From Bradyrhizobium sp. AUGA SZCCT0176 (GTDB lineage Bacteria; Pseudomonadota; Alphaproteobacteria; Rhizobiales; Xanthobacteraceae): 64,000 nt of DNA. The stretch spans positions 744,001 through 808,000 of the forward strand of contig NZ_JAFCMB010000001.1 of the NCBI RefSeq assembly GCF_018130145.1. The letters are read 5' to 3'. Of the stretch, positions 25,422 to 34,693 are shown piece by piece. Below the pieces are notes generated by a model. That model did no database searches. It was given only the letters and a program-made list of their open reading frames with translations, and was not told where the DNA came from. Position numbers and translations under genes: made by a program. Within the stretch, counting starts at the first letter, position 1. Each line of letters begins with the position of its first letter.

Positions 25422-25600
25422 CTATGGCCGATCGCCTGGAGGGCAAACTCCGCAACGCTCGGCGCTGCTGGATTTGCCGGGCTGCCTTCGGCGATCATGG
25501 CGGGATTGATTCATCCGAACCGGCGGGTGCTCGCAGTCTGCGGCTACGGCAGCTTCATGATGACGCAGGACTGGAAACGGCGGAGCGGCGGGGCAGTGCG
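25422..25600 (+). pseudogene. Fragment of a second acetolactate synthase-like gene (3' part)
   Basis: The stretch beginning gccgatcgcctggagggcaa matches the intact gene near 21829. After an internal deletion of about 240 bases, gctgccttcggcgatc and tgctcgcagtctgcggctac follow, matching 22097-22180. It includes the GDG region of the ThDP motif, damaged to GYG. Reading frames are lost. Together with 22528-22616 it forms the two ends of one broken copy. Confidence 0.72.
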
Positions 25601-26348
25601 ACACAAGACCCGGATATCGCGTTGCCCATCCGGGCTACGGACCACAACATCTAGCCCGACGGGCAAATCACTTCTGACTTACAGAAATCGTGTCAAGTGC
25701 AAAATTTCTGTAAATCAAAAATATTTCCGTTGTCGGCCGACCCAAATCAGTGCGCATCTATCGCCATCCCGTCCCACTCAGAGGGCGTCGGCCGTCGTCA
25801 CGGACGTTGGGCGGGTTGCGGTGGACGCTGGTCTACGTCTGACGATGGCGTGGACCTAGCGTACGGCAAAACCGTGTGGTCCTGGCGCCCGTTGCAGGCG
25901 TCAAGCTGTCGAAGAAGCGCGAGCGGAAACGGCAGCGACGGAGTCAACCCAGAACTCGTCTCCGGGGAGAGCACGGCATAAGCCGTAAAGCCATTGCGCA
26001 GGGAAGGCCGGGTGTTCTCCGCTGCCCTGTATGCTCGTGTGCAGCCTACTTAGTGCAAACCGCACACGAGACCGCGGGTGCAGCGCGCACCCGGTCTTCC
26101 CTGCGCCCTCTTATTTCGAGGGCGGGAAGTTTCCAGCAAAGCTCGGGCGCAATGCGTCGCGAGAATGCGAAGCTGCGTTTAGGTCACGCTGCAACAACAA
26201 ACACCGCCGTCGTCCCGGCTTTGAGCCGGGACCCATACGCCGCAGCGGTTGTTGTTTCGCACGATAGTCGACGGCTTTTTTCAACAACAGATGACCGGGG
26301 TTATGGGTCCCGGCGTTCGCCGGGACGACACCTGTATTTATGCGACCC
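25600..26348. other. Repeat-rich intergenic region without a supported gene
   Basis: With the stretch back to 25317 this makes about 1 kb lacking a credible gene. It holds the acetolactate synthase fragment (to 25600), a segment with gcccgacgggcaaatcac and an acagaaat/atttctgt inverted pair near 25679-25715, GC-rich hairpins around 26070-26130, and the palindromic repeat at 26203-26331. Small frames here have no ribosome sites or known similarity. Confidence 0.5.
26203..26331. repeat. Palindromic intergenic repeat
   Basis: Outer arms cgtcccggct and gccgggacg enclose an inner pair gggacccata / tatgggtccc. It lies just past the 3' end of the acyl-CoA dehydrogenase gene. A closely related element occurs at 44128-44281. 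Confidence 0.7.
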
Positions 26349-27581
26349 CTACAGCAAATCCCCGCCCACAGCACTCGCCGTCGTGCCATGCTCGCGGAAC
26401 GCCTTGATGACGTTCTTGCCGATCTTCCACCGGTGCACCTCGTCCGGACCGTCGACCAGCCGCTGCGAGCGCACCTGCGTGTACCATTTGGCGAGCGGCG
26501 TATCCTGGCTGAAGCCGAGCGCGCCGTGGAGCTGGATCGCGGTGTCGATCACCTTGTGCACCATGTGCGCATGGTAGACCTTGGCGATCGAGTTCTCCTG
26601 CCGGATATCAAGGCCCTTCTCCGCCTTGTAGGCGATATGGAGGAGCATAAGCCGGCCGATATAGAGCTGCTCGGCGCAGTCGGCGAGCATGAACTGCACG
26701 GCTTGCCGGTCGGCGAGCAACTGGCCGAAGGTCGAGCGTTTGGTGATGTGGCCGACCGCCATGTCGAGCGCGCGCTGCGCCTTGGCGACGTTGTGCATGC
26801 CGTGGCGAAGGCGGCCATAGGCCAGCCGGTGCTGGCCCATATTGAAACCGTTGCCTTCGCCGCCGAGCAGATTGTCGGCCGGCACTTTCAAATCCTTGAT
26901 CTCGATCTCGGAGTGGCCACCGTGGATCGCGTCGGCATGCGGCCCCTCGATCGCCATGTTGGCGACGTTGCGCTTGATCTTGTAGCCGGGGTTCGGCAGT
27001 TCGACGATGAAAGTCGAGTGCTGCTTGTGACGCGGCGCGTTCGGATCGGTTCTGGCGACCACCAGCGCCATGTCGGCGACGCTGGCCGAGGACGAAAACC
27101 ATTTCTCGCCGTTGAGGATGTAATTCTCGTTGCCGTCCTTCACGGCCGTGGTCTGCATGCCGGTGGCGTCGGCGCCGGCGGCCTTCTCGGTCATCGAGAA
27201 GCAGATGCGCTTGTCGCCGTTCAGCAGGGGTTTAAGGAACTTCTCCTTCTGATATTCCGTGCCGTGGGCCAATATCGTCATCATCGAGGCGTCGTCGGGG
27301 CCCTGCGTGTTCATCGACAGCGCCCCGAGCATGCTTTCGCCGAGCTCCATCTGCACCAGCGCGTTGGCCAGCGGACCGAGGCCCATGCCGCCATATTCCT
27401 TCGGCACCCACGGGCACCACAGGCCGCGCGCGCGGGCCTTGGCCCGCAGCGGCCCGAGGACTTCAGCGAGCGGCTTGGTATCGAGTTCCTTTTCCGCGGG
27501 GATGCACTCTTCCTGCACCCATTTGCGGACCTTCTCGCGGATTGCCTTGGCTTCGGCCGGAATCTCGAAATCGATCGACAT
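26349..27581 (-). CDS. Acyl-CoA dehydrogenase family protein
   Basis: A 410-residue flavoenzyme that oxidises an acyl-CoA at the alpha-beta carbons, passing electrons to electron-transfer flavoprotein. The order is N-terminal helical domain, the [14 protein letters not shown] flavin-binding stretch, middle beta-domain, and a C-terminal helical domain with [21 protein letters not shown] and the catalytic glutamate region [10 protein letters not shown]. The length is close to ACAD10/11-type C-terminal domains and to rhizobial homologues. It is divergent from the hydrolase gene, sharing a 122-base promoter region. Substrate chain length is unknown. Confidence 0.88.
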   Translation of the reverse strand: MSIDFEIPAEAKAIREKVRKWVQEECIPAEKELDTKPLAEVLGPLRAKARARGLWCPWVPKEYGGMGLGPLANALVQMELGESMLGALSMNTQGPDDASMMTILAHGTEYQKEKFLKPLLNGDKRICFSMTEKAAGADATGMQTTAVKDGNENYILNGEKWFSSSASVADMALVVARTDPNAPRHKQHSTFIVELPNPGYKIKRNVANMAIEGPHADAIHGGHSEIEIKDLKVPADNLLGGEGNGFNMGQHRLAYGRLRHGMHNVAKAQRALDMAVGHITKRSTFGQLLADRQAVQFMLADCAEQLYIGRLMLLHIAYKAEKGLDIRQENSIAKVYHAHMVHKVIDTAIQLHGALGFSQDTPLAKWYTQVRSQRLVDGPDEVHRWKIGKNVIKAFREHGTTASAVGGDLL

Positions 27582-27703
27582 GGCACTTCCTCGCTTTTGC
27601 TTCTTGTTGGGCAGACTTGATGAATGGCATAAACCCGGGACGTGCCAGCGGCAACGCCAAACAATGTTTAAAGCAGCGGCCCGCCGCGAAGGGAGCGCTC
27701 ACC

Positions 27704-28609
27704 ATGTCTGATCTTGCCGATCTGTTTCCCGGCTACGCCTCCGAATGGATCAACACGTCGGCGGGCCGCATTTTCGCCCGCGTCGGCGGCAAGGGGCCGC
27801 CGCTGTTGCTATTGCACGGATTCTCGTCGACACATGTGATGTGGCACCCGGTCGCGCCGCAGCTGGCGGACAGGTTCACGCTGATCATCGCCGACCTGCC
27901 GGGCTATGGCTGGTCGGACATGCCGCGCAGCGACGAGCACCACACGCCCTACACCAAGCGCGCGATGGCGAAGGTGATGGTCGAGGCGATGGAGCAGCTC
28001 GGCCACGTTCACTTTGCACTCGCCGGTCACGACCGCGGCGGGCGGGTGTCGTATCGCCTCGCGCTCGACCATCCCGGCCGGCTGTCGAAGCTCGCCGTGC
28101 TCGATATCGCGCCAACCTATGATTACTGGGAGAAGCTGAACCGGCTCTCCGCGCTGAAGATCTACCATTGGGCGTTTCTGGCGCAGCCGCATCCGCTGCC
28201 GGAAACGCTGATCGACGGCCATGGCGAGTTTTTCCTCCGGCAGAAGATGGCGAGCCAGACCAAGAGCCAGACGCTTGACGCCATCGACCCCCGCGCGCTG
28301 GAGCATTACCTGGCGCCGTTCCGCGATCCCGCCCGCGTGCATGCGATGTGCGAGGACTACCGCGCCGGCGCTTATGCCGACTATGAGATCGACAAGGCCG
28401 ATTTCGACGCCGGCAAGAAGATCACGATCCCGATGCTGGCGCTGTGGGGCGACGCCGGCGTCGCCAGCGCCGCGACGACCCCGCTCGACACCTGGAAGAA
28501 GTGGGCGACCAACGTACAGGGCGCGCCGGTCGACAGCGGGCATTTTCTGCCGGAGGAGAATCCGGATGTGACGGCGAGATTGTTGAAGGAGTTTTTCACC
28601 GCTGCGTAA
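27704..28609 (+). CDS. Alpha/beta-hydrolase resembling haloacetate dehalogenase
   Basis: A 301-residue alpha/beta-hydrolase. After the oxyanion-loop motif [17 protein letters not shown] comes [11 protein letters not shown], where the nucleophile is an aspartate as in fluoroacetate/haloacetate dehalogenases, not the serine of esterases. The acid ([13 protein letters not shown] region) and histidine ([11 protein letters not shown]) follow in order. The start ATG 27704 has GGGAG upstream; the frame is open to 27542 but the added residues are unlikely. It is divergent from the acyl-CoA dehydrogenase. An epoxide hydrolase role is a lesser possibility. Confidence 0.8.
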   Translation: MSDLADLFPGYASEWINTSAGRIFARVGGKGPPLLLLHGFSSTHVMWHPVAPQLADRFTLIIADLPGYGWSDMPRSDEHHTPYTKRAMAKVMVEAMEQLGHVHFALAGHDRGGRVSYRLALDHPGRLSKLAVLDIAPTYDYWEKLNRLSALKIYHWAFLAQPHPLPETLIDGHGEFFLRQKMASQTKSQTLDAIDPRALEHYLAPFRDPARVHAMCEDYRAGAYADYEIDKADFDAGKKITIPMLALWGDAGVASAATTPLDTWKKWATNVQGAPVDSGHFLPEENPDVTARLLKEFFTAA

Positions 28610-28618
28610 CTCATTTTC

Positions 28619-28703
28619 CGTCATTGCGAGGAGCGAAGCGACGAAGCAATCCATCTGTCCGCTATGCTGCGCGATGGATTGCTTCGCTTCGCTCGCAATG
28701 ACG
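28619..28703. repeat. Palindromic intergenic repeat between convergent genes
   Basis: Long inverted repeat: cgtcattgcgag...gcaatccat on one side and atggattgc...cgcaatgacg on the other. It fills the space between the convergent hydrolase and tadA genes and could form a large stem at both transcript ends. This unit is common in Bradyrhizobium genomes. Confidence 0.75.
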
Positions 28704-28718
28704 GGCAAGCGGGGTCGG

Positions 28719-29165
28719 CTACCTTCTCACCCTGAAAAAATCCTTCAGCAGCGTCGCCGCCTCGGTCTCGCCGACCGACGAATACACTTCCGGCACGTGA
28801 TGGCAGGTCGGCTGCGCAAAGAACCGCACCCCGGAATCGACCGCGCCGCCCTTCGGGTCGGCGGCGCCGTAATACAGCCGCCGGATGCGCGCAAACGAGA
28901 TCGCGCCGGCGCACATCGTGCAGGGCTCGAGCGTGACATAGAGGTCGCAATCGACCAGCCGCTCGGTCCCGATGGCCTCCGCGGCCTGCCGGATCGCCAA
29001 AACCTCGGCATGGGCGGTCGGATCGCGGTCGGTCAGGGTCCGGTTGCCGGCGGTGGCGATGACCTCATAACCCCGGACAATGACGCATCCGATCGGAACT
29101 TCGCCCGCCTTGGCGGCATTTTTGGCCGTTTTGAGCGCCAAATCCATGAAAGAAGGGGCAGTCAT
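28719..29165 (-). CDS. tadA: tRNA-specific adenosine deaminase TadA
   Basis: Converts wobble adenosine 34 to inosine in tRNA-Arg(ACG), an essential reaction. The 148-residue protein carries the cytidine-deaminase-fold zinc motifs HAEVLAIR and PCTMCAGA, the second with both zinc cysteines, and a typical C-terminus (ATLLKDFFRVRR). ATG 29165 begins with the family's MTAPSFMDLALK; an ATG at 29177 is also possible. The gene is divergent from the pseudouridine synthase gene. Confidence 0.92.
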   Translation of the reverse strand: MTAPSFMDLALKTAKNAAKAGEVPIGCVIVRGYEVIATAGNRTLTDRDPTAHAEVLAIRQAAEAIGTERLVDCDLYVTLEPCTMCAGAISFARIRRLYYGAADPKGGAVDSGVRFFAQPTCHHVPEVYSSVGETEAATLLKDFFRVRR

Positions 29166-29330
29166 CCCTCGTATCATCGGAAGAAACCTGCTACTAGAAG
29201 CGCCTTCAGCAAACGTGGATACCGGTTTTGCGTGAGATTGCGCCTTGAGCCAAGTGCGCGCGCGTTACCGCTATGACAGCCGATCCACATCCGCCTGATC
29301 GCCATTTCAGCTACGAACGAGAGACTATTC

Positions 29331-31502
29331 ATGCCCCGCGACAACGACAAAGACAACGATTCCCGCGGCCGGCGTGATCGCCCCGGCAGCGGGCGCCCCT
29401 CAGGCGGCAAGGGCCGTTCGGGCGCAGCGAGGGGGCCGGAGAAGAAATTCGCCAAGCGCGGTTTTGCCGGCAAGGGTGACGGTGACAAGCGCGACGGCGA
29501 GCGGCGTCCCTATGCCGGCAAGCCAGACGGCGCGCGATCGTTCGACAAGAAGCCTTATGCCGGCGGGGCTAAGCCCTACGCCGGCAAGCGCGACGGCGAT
29601 CGTCCGCCGCGCCGCGATTTCGACGCGCCGCGCCCGCCGCGTGGCGACCGGCCGTTCCGCGATCGCAGCGAGGGCGGCGATCGTCCGCAGCGTTTCAACC
29701 GGGATGACCGTCCCCGTGGCGACCGGCCGTTTTCCAGCCGTCCGTCCCGTGGTGACGACGGCGAAAAGCGTTCGTTCAAGCCGCGCGAAGATCGCGGTGG
29801 TGAGAAGCGCCCCTACACGCCGCGCGGCGATCGCCCGAACTTCAATCGCGACGACCGTCCGCCGCGCCGGGACCGCGACAGCGGCCCTCGGGACCGCAAG
29901 AGCGGCCCTGGGGATCGCGACGATGCTCGTCCGGCCGCGCGCTTTGGCGAGAAGAAATTCGGAGAGAAGCGTCCCTATACGCCGCGCGAAGGCGCCGGCG
30001 AGAAGCGGCCGTATACGCCGCGTGGCGAAGGTTTCCGCAAGGACGGCGACCGTCCCCGCGGCGATCGTCCAGAGCGCAAATTTGGCGGCGACAAGAAATT
30101 CTCCTCGCGTGGCGCGCCCGACCGCGGCCCGCGCAAGAGCTTCGGCGCCGACCGTAGCGATTCAAAGCCGTGGCAGAAGCGCGAGGATCGTGGCGAGCGC
30201 GATGCGCGTCCCGCCCGTGACGGCGCGCGCAGTTTCGACAAGCCGCGCTTTGACCGTTCCCGCGACGACCGCGGCGGTGACGAGCGTCCGCGCTTCTCGC
30301 GTTCGCGCGAGGATCGTCCCGCCGGTGATCGTCCGAAGTTCGACCGGCCGCGTCAACGGCCCGAAGGCCGCACCGACTGGCAGGAGCATCCGCGCAGCGA
30401 GCCGGGTGACGAACGTCCGCGCCGCGAGAACGAGGACGACAGCAGGATCTTTGCAAAACGTCCGGCGTTCGGCGGCCGTGGCGCTTATCGCGAGCGCAAG
30501 ACCGAATTCGAAAAGCGCGGGCCGCAGCCGCCGAAGGTCAAGAAGTCAGGTGAGCGCATCGCCAAGGTGGTGTCGCGCGCCGGTCTGGCCTCGCGCCGCG
30601 ACGCCGAGGAATGGATCACGCAAGGCCGCGTCAGCGTCAACGGCCGCGTCATCAATTCGCCGGCGCTTGATGTCACCGTCAATGATGTAATCACCGTCGA
30701 TGGCAAGCCGTTGCCGCCGCGCGAGCGCACGCGCCTCTTCATGTTTCACAAGCCGCGCGGCCTGATGACGACGCATGCCGATCCCGAGGGGCGGCCGACG
30801 GTATTCGACAATCTGCCCGAAGGCCTGCCGCGGCTGATCTCGATCGGGCGGCTCGATTTCAATACCGAGGGCCTGCTGCTGCTGACCAACGATGGTGGGC
30901 TGGCACGCGCGCTCGAACTGCCCGACACCGGCTGGCTGCGGCGCTACCGCGTCCGCGCCCATGGCGAAGTCACGCAGGCGCAGCTCGATGAACTCAAGAA
31001 GGGCGTCGAAGTCGACGGCGTCAAATACGGCTCGATCGACGCGACGCTGGAGCGCGACCAGGGCGCCAATGTCTGGCTGGTGTTTGCGATCCGCGAAGGC
31101 AAGAACCGCGAAGTCCGTAACGTGATGGCGCATCTCGGCCTCGAAGTGAACCGGCTGATCCGGGTGTCCTACGGCCCGTTCCAGCTCGGCGAACTCGCCG
31201 AAGGCCAGGTCGAGGAAGTCAAGACCCGCGTGCTGCGCGAGCAGCTCGGCGAAAAGATTGCTGAGTTGGCAGGCGCTGACTTCAACCGGCCGATGCCGGG
31301 TGACAAGGAGCCAACGCCTCCCAAGCCCGTGACCCAGCGAGGCGTGATCGCCGACCGCAAGGGCCGCCGCGTGCTGGTGCAGCGTACTGGCAGCGAGGAA
31401 GCCCGCGCGCGCAACGAGGAAGAAGCCAACGGCTACGGCCCGCCGCGCCGCCCGCAGCGCGGCTATCACGGCAAGCGCGATCTGAAGCCGCGGGACGAGT
31501 AG
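29331..31502 (+). CDS. RluB-type rRNA pseudouridine synthase with a long disordered N-terminus
   Basis: A 723-residue protein of the RsuA/RluB/RluE pseudouridine synthase family, which isomerises a uridine in rRNA (RluB acts on 23S rRNA). The first 395 or so residues are low-complexity and rich in arginine, aspartate, glycine and proline, with repeated KRPYTPRG and GDRPxR units and no predicted fold. An S4 RNA-binding domain follows (about 403-460, GERIAKVVSRAGLASRRDAE), then the catalytic IGRLDFNTEGLLLLTNDG near 505-521. A short basic tail (GYHGKRDLKPRDE) ends it. Most family members are 230-330 residues. rsmD follows seven bases downstream. Confidence 0.85.
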   Translation: MPRDNDKDNDSRGRRDRPGSGRPSGGKGRSGAARGPEKKFAKRGFAGKGDGDKRDGERRPYAGKPDGARSFDKKPYAGGAKPYAGKRDGDRPPRRDFDAPRPPRGDRPFRDRSEGGDRPQRFNRDDRPRGDRPFSSRPSRGDDGEKRSFKPREDRGGEKRPYTPRGDRPNFNRDDRPPRRDRDSGPRDRKSGPGDRDDARPAARFGEKKFGEKRPYTPREGAGEKRPYTPRGEGFRKDGDRPRGDRPERKFGGDKKFSSRGAPDRGPRKSFGADRSDSKPWQKREDRGERDARPARDGARSFDKPRFDRSRDDRGGDERPRFSRSREDRPAGDRPKFDRPRQRPEGRTDWQEHPRSEPGDERPRRENEDDSRIFAKRPAFGGRGAYRERKTEFEKRGPQPPKVKKSGERIAKVVSRAGLASRRDAEEWITQGRVSVNGRVINSPALDVTVNDVITVDGKPLPPRERTRLFMFHKPRGLMTTHADPEGRPTVFDNLPEGLPRLISIGRLDFNTEGLLLLTNDGGLARALELPDTGWLRRYRVRAHGEVTQAQLDELKKGVEVDGVKYGSIDATLERDQGANVWLVFAIREGKNREVRNVMAHLGLEVNRLIRVSYGPFQLGELAEGQVEEVKTRVLREQLGEKIAELAGADFNRPMPGDKEPTPPKPVTQRGVIADRKGRRVLVQRTGSEEARARNEEEANGYGPPRRPQRGYHGKRDLKPRDE

Positions 31503-31509
31503 TTGGGCT

Positions 31510-32073
31510 ATGCGTGTCGTCGGCGGACGGTTGAAGGGTCGTAATCTGGCCTCGCCCTCATCGCGCGAGATCCGCCCGACCGCGGATCGCTTGCGCGAAT
31601 CTGTGTTCAACATCCTCATTCACGCCTATGACGATCCGATCGAAGGTGCGCGCGTGCTCGACCTGTTCGCGGGCACCGGCGCGCTCGGCATCGAGGCGAC
31701 CTCGCGCGGCGCATCATTCACGCTGTTCGTCGACAACGGCGCGGAGGCCCGTGCGTTGTTGCGCAACAATGTCGAGGCGCTCGGCCTCGGCGGCGTGACA
31801 AAAGTCTATCGCCGCGACGCCACCAATCTCGGCCCCGCGCATCCGATTGAGCCGTTCTCGCTGGTGTTCCTCGATCCGCCCTACGGCAAGGGACTCGCCG
31901 ACAAAGCGCTGGCCTCGATGCGCGACGGCGGCTGGCTGACGCCGGGCGCGCTGCTGGTGGTGGAAGAGGCGAAGGCCGCGGCGTTCGCGGTACCTGAAGG
32001 GTTCGAAGAGCTGGAGCGGCGGGCGTATGACGATACGGAGTTCGTGTTCCTGCGCGCTGTCGCAAAACCATAA
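31510..32073 (+). CDS. rsmD: 16S rRNA (guanine-966-N2)-methyltransferase RsmD
   Basis: A 187-residue class I SAM-dependent methyltransferase. It starts MRVVGGRLKGRNLASPSS, has the SAM motif DLFAGTGALGIEATSRG and the catalytic DPPYGKG motif, and matches the RsmD family in length. It modifies G966 of 16S rRNA. The gene is coupled to the pseudouridine synthase gene (seven bases apart), which pairs two rRNA-modifying enzymes. A palindromic repeat separates it from the convergent mutL. Confidence 0.9.
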   Translation: MRVVGGRLKGRNLASPSSREIRPTADRLRESVFNILIHAYDDPIEGARVLDLFAGTGALGIEATSRGASFTLFVDNGAEARALLRNNVEALGLGGVTKVYRRDATNLGPAHPIEPFSLVFLDPPYGKGLADKALASMRDGGWLTPGALLVVEEAKAAAFAVPEGFEELERRAYDDTEFVFLRAVAKP

Positions 32074-32075
32074 CT

Positions 32076-32215
32076 CGTCATCCCCCGCGAAGGCGGGGGA
32101 CCCAGTATTCCAGAGGCGGTAATGGTCGATTGAGAGGCCGCGGCGTACTGGGTCGTCCGGTCGTAGGCGAGCGGAAGCGACGCCGTTCTTCGAACGGCTA
32201 TGCCGGACGATGACA
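32076..32215. repeat. Palindromic intergenic repeat between rsmD and mutL
   Basis: Arms cgtcatcccccg...ggcgggggacccagta on one side and tactgggtc...ggacgatgac on the other. It fills the convergent gap. The sequence is a different version from the 28619 and 26203 elements. Confidence 0.7.
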
Positions 32216-32241
32216 GGTGAGTGGGGCGCGACGTCACGGCC

Positions 32242-34053
32242 CTATCGTCGCCCGAACAGCTTCTCGATATCCGACAGCTTCAGTTCCACATAGGTCGGGC
32301 GGCCGTGGTTGCATTGGCCGGAATTCGGCGTGTCTTCCATCTCGCGCAGCAGGGCGTTCATCTCTTCGGGCTTGAGGCGGCGGCCGGCGCGGACCGAGCC
32401 GTGACAGGCCATGGTGGCGGCGACATGCATCAGCCGGCGCTCCAGTGGCAGTGCCTCATCCCATTCCGCCATGTGCTCGGCGAGGTCACGCAACAGACCC
32501 GCCGCATTCGCCTTGCCGAGCAGCGACGGCGTCTCGCGCACCGCAACCGCGCCGGGGCCAAAGGAATCGATCGCCAGTCCGAATGTCGCCAGTTCCAGCG
32601 AACGATCGAGCAGCTTCTCGACCGTGGCCTCGTCGAGTTCGACGATCTCGGGGATCAGCAATATCTGCCGCTGCACGCCATTGCGCGCCAGCGAGGCCTT
32701 CAGCTTCTCGTAGACGATGCGCTCATGGGCGGCGTGCTGGTCCACGACGATAAGCCCGTCGCGGGTCTGCGACACGATATAGGTCTCGTGGATCTGCGTT
32801 CGCGCCGCGCCAAGCGGGCGATCGAGCATGTCGGCGGCGGGCTGCGCCTCGAAGCGCACATCGGCCGTCGGCGTGCCGACATCGAATGCGGCCTGTCCGG
32901 CTTCCGCAAAGGCCGGCGCTGCCGAGCCTCCGAAGGCGGGCATCGGTCCTGTCGGATAGGAAGGCGAACTGCGCCAATCCCAATTGCTCGGGCGCGGCGC
33001 GAAGGATGGGCGGAACGAGGCGAGCGTAGCACCATCGGTGTTCGCAGCCGTGCGCCGGCCTTCGCGCGCGAGGCCGTCCTTGAGTGCATGCACGATCAGC
33101 GCACGGACCAGGCCGGCGTTGCGGAACCTGACCTCGGTCTTGGCGGGATGCACGTTGGCATCGACTTCCTGCGGCTCCAGCGTCACGAACAGCGCCACGA
33201 CCGGATGGCGGTCGCGCGGCAGATAGTCGGAATAGGCCGCGCGCACCGCGCCGAGGATCAGCTTGTCGCGCACCGGGCGGCCGTTGACGAACAGATACTG
33301 TCCGAGCGCATTGGCCCGCGTCAGCGAGGGGGCGGCGGCAAAGCCTTCGACCACCACGCCGTCGCGCTCGCTGCGCACTTCGATCGCGCTGGAACGGAAA
33401 TCCGCGCCGAGGATATCGCCCAGTCGCGTCAGCCGACCCGGAGCACCGGGCAGTGCTGCGGCCCAGGTCACCGGCGCGCGCTCTTCGCCGGCCAGCGTAA
33501 AGGCGATGTCGGGCCGCGCCATTGCCAGCCTTCGCACCACTTCGCGGATCGCTTCGGCTTCGGTGCGGTCGGTCTTGAGGAATTTCAGCCGCGCCGGCGT
33601 CGCATAAAAGAGATCGCTGACCTCGACGCGGGTGCCCTGGCTCAGCGCCGCCGGCATGATCGGCGACTTCGCGCCGCCTTCGACCGACAGCGACCAGGCA
33701 TGCGGCTCGCCTGCGTGCCGCGTCGTGATGCCGAGCCTCGCCACCGCGCCGATCGAGGGCAGCGCCTCGCCGCGGAATCCCAGCGTACGAATCCGCAACA
33801 GATCCTCGTCGTCGAGCTTGGAGGTGGCGTGGCGATCGACCGCCAGCGTCAGGTCGGCATGGGTCATGCCGCTGCCGTCGTCGGTGATGCCGATCCGACG
33901 CCGGCCGCCGCCATCGGTGAAGATGTCGACCCTGGAGGCGCCGGCGTCGATGGCGTTCTCGACCAGTTCCTTGACTACGCTTGCAGGCCGTTCCACCACC
34001 TCGCCGGCGGCGATGCGGTTGACGACCTGTTCTGGGAGCTGGCGGACGGGCAT
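32242..34053 (-). CDS. mutL: DNA mismatch repair protein MutL
   Basis: A 603-residue mismatch-repair ATPase that couples MutS recognition to downstream steps. The N-terminal GHKL domain has ELVENAIDAG, DDGSGM, TLGFRGEALPSI and GTRVEVSDLFYATPARLKFL. A variable linker leads to the C-terminal dimerisation domain with DQHAAHERIVYE, which fits the DQHA(x)2E(x)4E metal motif of endonuclease-active MutL, and QCNHGRPTYVEL, the C-terminal zinc-type motif. An incision activity is therefore likely, unlike E. coli MutL, which depends on MutH. The ATG lies at 34053. Confidence 0.95.
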   Translation of the reverse strand: MPVRQLPEQVVNRIAAGEVVERPASVVKELVENAIDAGASRVDIFTDGGGRRRIGITDDGSGMTHADLTLAVDRHATSKLDDEDLLRIRTLGFRGEALPSIGAVARLGITTRHAGEPHAWSLSVEGGAKSPIMPAALSQGTRVEVSDLFYATPARLKFLKTDRTEAEAIREVVRRLAMARPDIAFTLAGEERAPVTWAAALPGAPGRLTRLGDILGADFRSSAIEVRSERDGVVVEGFAAAPSLTRANALGQYLFVNGRPVRDKLILGAVRAAYSDYLPRDRHPVVALFVTLEPQEVDANVHPAKTEVRFRNAGLVRALIVHALKDGLAREGRRTAANTDGATLASFRPSFAPRPSNWDWRSSPSYPTGPMPAFGGSAAPAFAEAGQAAFDVGTPTADVRFEAQPAADMLDRPLGAARTQIHETYIVSQTRDGLIVVDQHAAHERIVYEKLKASLARNGVQRQILLIPEIVELDEATVEKLLDRSLELATFGLAIDSFGPGAVAVRETPSLLGKANAAGLLRDLAEHMAEWDEALPLERRLMHVAATMACHGSVRAGRRLKPEEMNALLREMEDTPNSGQCNHGRPTYVELKLSDIEKLFGRR

Positions 34054-34296
34054 GGGCTTCGTTCAGGGACCGATTCTGGGCTTGCAGCATTCTAGGCCGC
34101 CGTGACGGCAATTGCATTGGGCGGCGACCGAATCGGTTCCCGCTGGGGATGATCCTGACTATCACATTGAAGATGCTGATGTTCGGCGCCGCAACGCGGA
34201 GCTCGCGAGAGATGTCGCTGTCCACGACGTGGGATTGTGAGGTCGCCTGCGCAGGTATATCGTTTAGAAAAGTTATAAACTGACGGGAGGACTGCC

Positions 34297-34629
34297 ATGT
34301 GCCAGCTGTTCGCACACCAGCCGCAACGCGACTACGAATCGCAGACCCGATCGCTGCGGATCGGTGGCCATTGCACCTCGATCCGGCTGGAAATGTCGTT
34401 CTGGGACACGCTGGAGGAGATCGCGGCGAAGGAGGGAATGAGCCTCGCGAAATTCCTTACCAAGCTGCACAACGAAGTCCTCGACCACCATGGCGAGGTC
34501 AACAATTTTGCGTCGCTGCTGCGGTGCTCGTGTCTGATCTATCGCTCGAGGAGTGCGTTGGCAGTGAGTGCCGCGGCGATCGCGGAGTTTGGTGGCAATG
34601 CGCCCGTCATTCTCGACGCGGCCGAATAG
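34297..34629 (+). CDS. Ribbon-helix-helix protein of the Rhizobiales type (RHH_4)
   Basis: A 110-residue protein with the pattern of a Rhizobiales-type ribbon-helix-helix: RIGGHCTSIRLEMSFWDTLE followed by IAAKEGMSLAKFLTKLH. It probably acts as a DNA-binding dimer, but targets are unknown. ATG 34297 has GGGAGG just upstream. The stop is followed by a strong 15-base stem with a T-rich flank, so it is likely a single-gene unit. A toxin-antitoxin role is unlikely since no toxin gene lies beside it. Confidence 0.75.
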   Translation: MCQLFAHQPQRDYESQTRSLRIGGHCTSIRLEMSFWDTLEEIAAKEGMSLAKFLTKLHNEVLDHHGEVNNFASLLRCSCLIYRSRSALAVSAAAIAEFGGNAPVILDAAE

Positions 34630-34649
34630 AGCTTGCGCCTTCCAAATAG

Positions 34650-34680
34650 AATGCGGCCCTGTCCGGGACAGGGCCGCATT
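34650..34680. terminator. Perfect 15-bp stem between convergent genes
   Basis: aatgcggccctgtcc pairs with ggacagggccgcatt around one central base. On the plus strand it is followed by ttgttatt. It lies between the ribbon-helix-helix gene and the convergent GMC oxidoreductase gene and could serve both. Confidence 0.75.
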
Positions 34681-34693
34681 GTTATTCAGGCAG

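Noticed and set aside
25500..26577. Several short plus-strand frames in the repeat-rich region
   Set aside because: They run across repeat elements and the opposite strand of the acyl-CoA dehydrogenase gene; no start or motif support.
32221..34095. A 624-codon plus-strand frame opposite mutL
   Set aside because: Shadow of mutL; low-complexity translation with no known motif.
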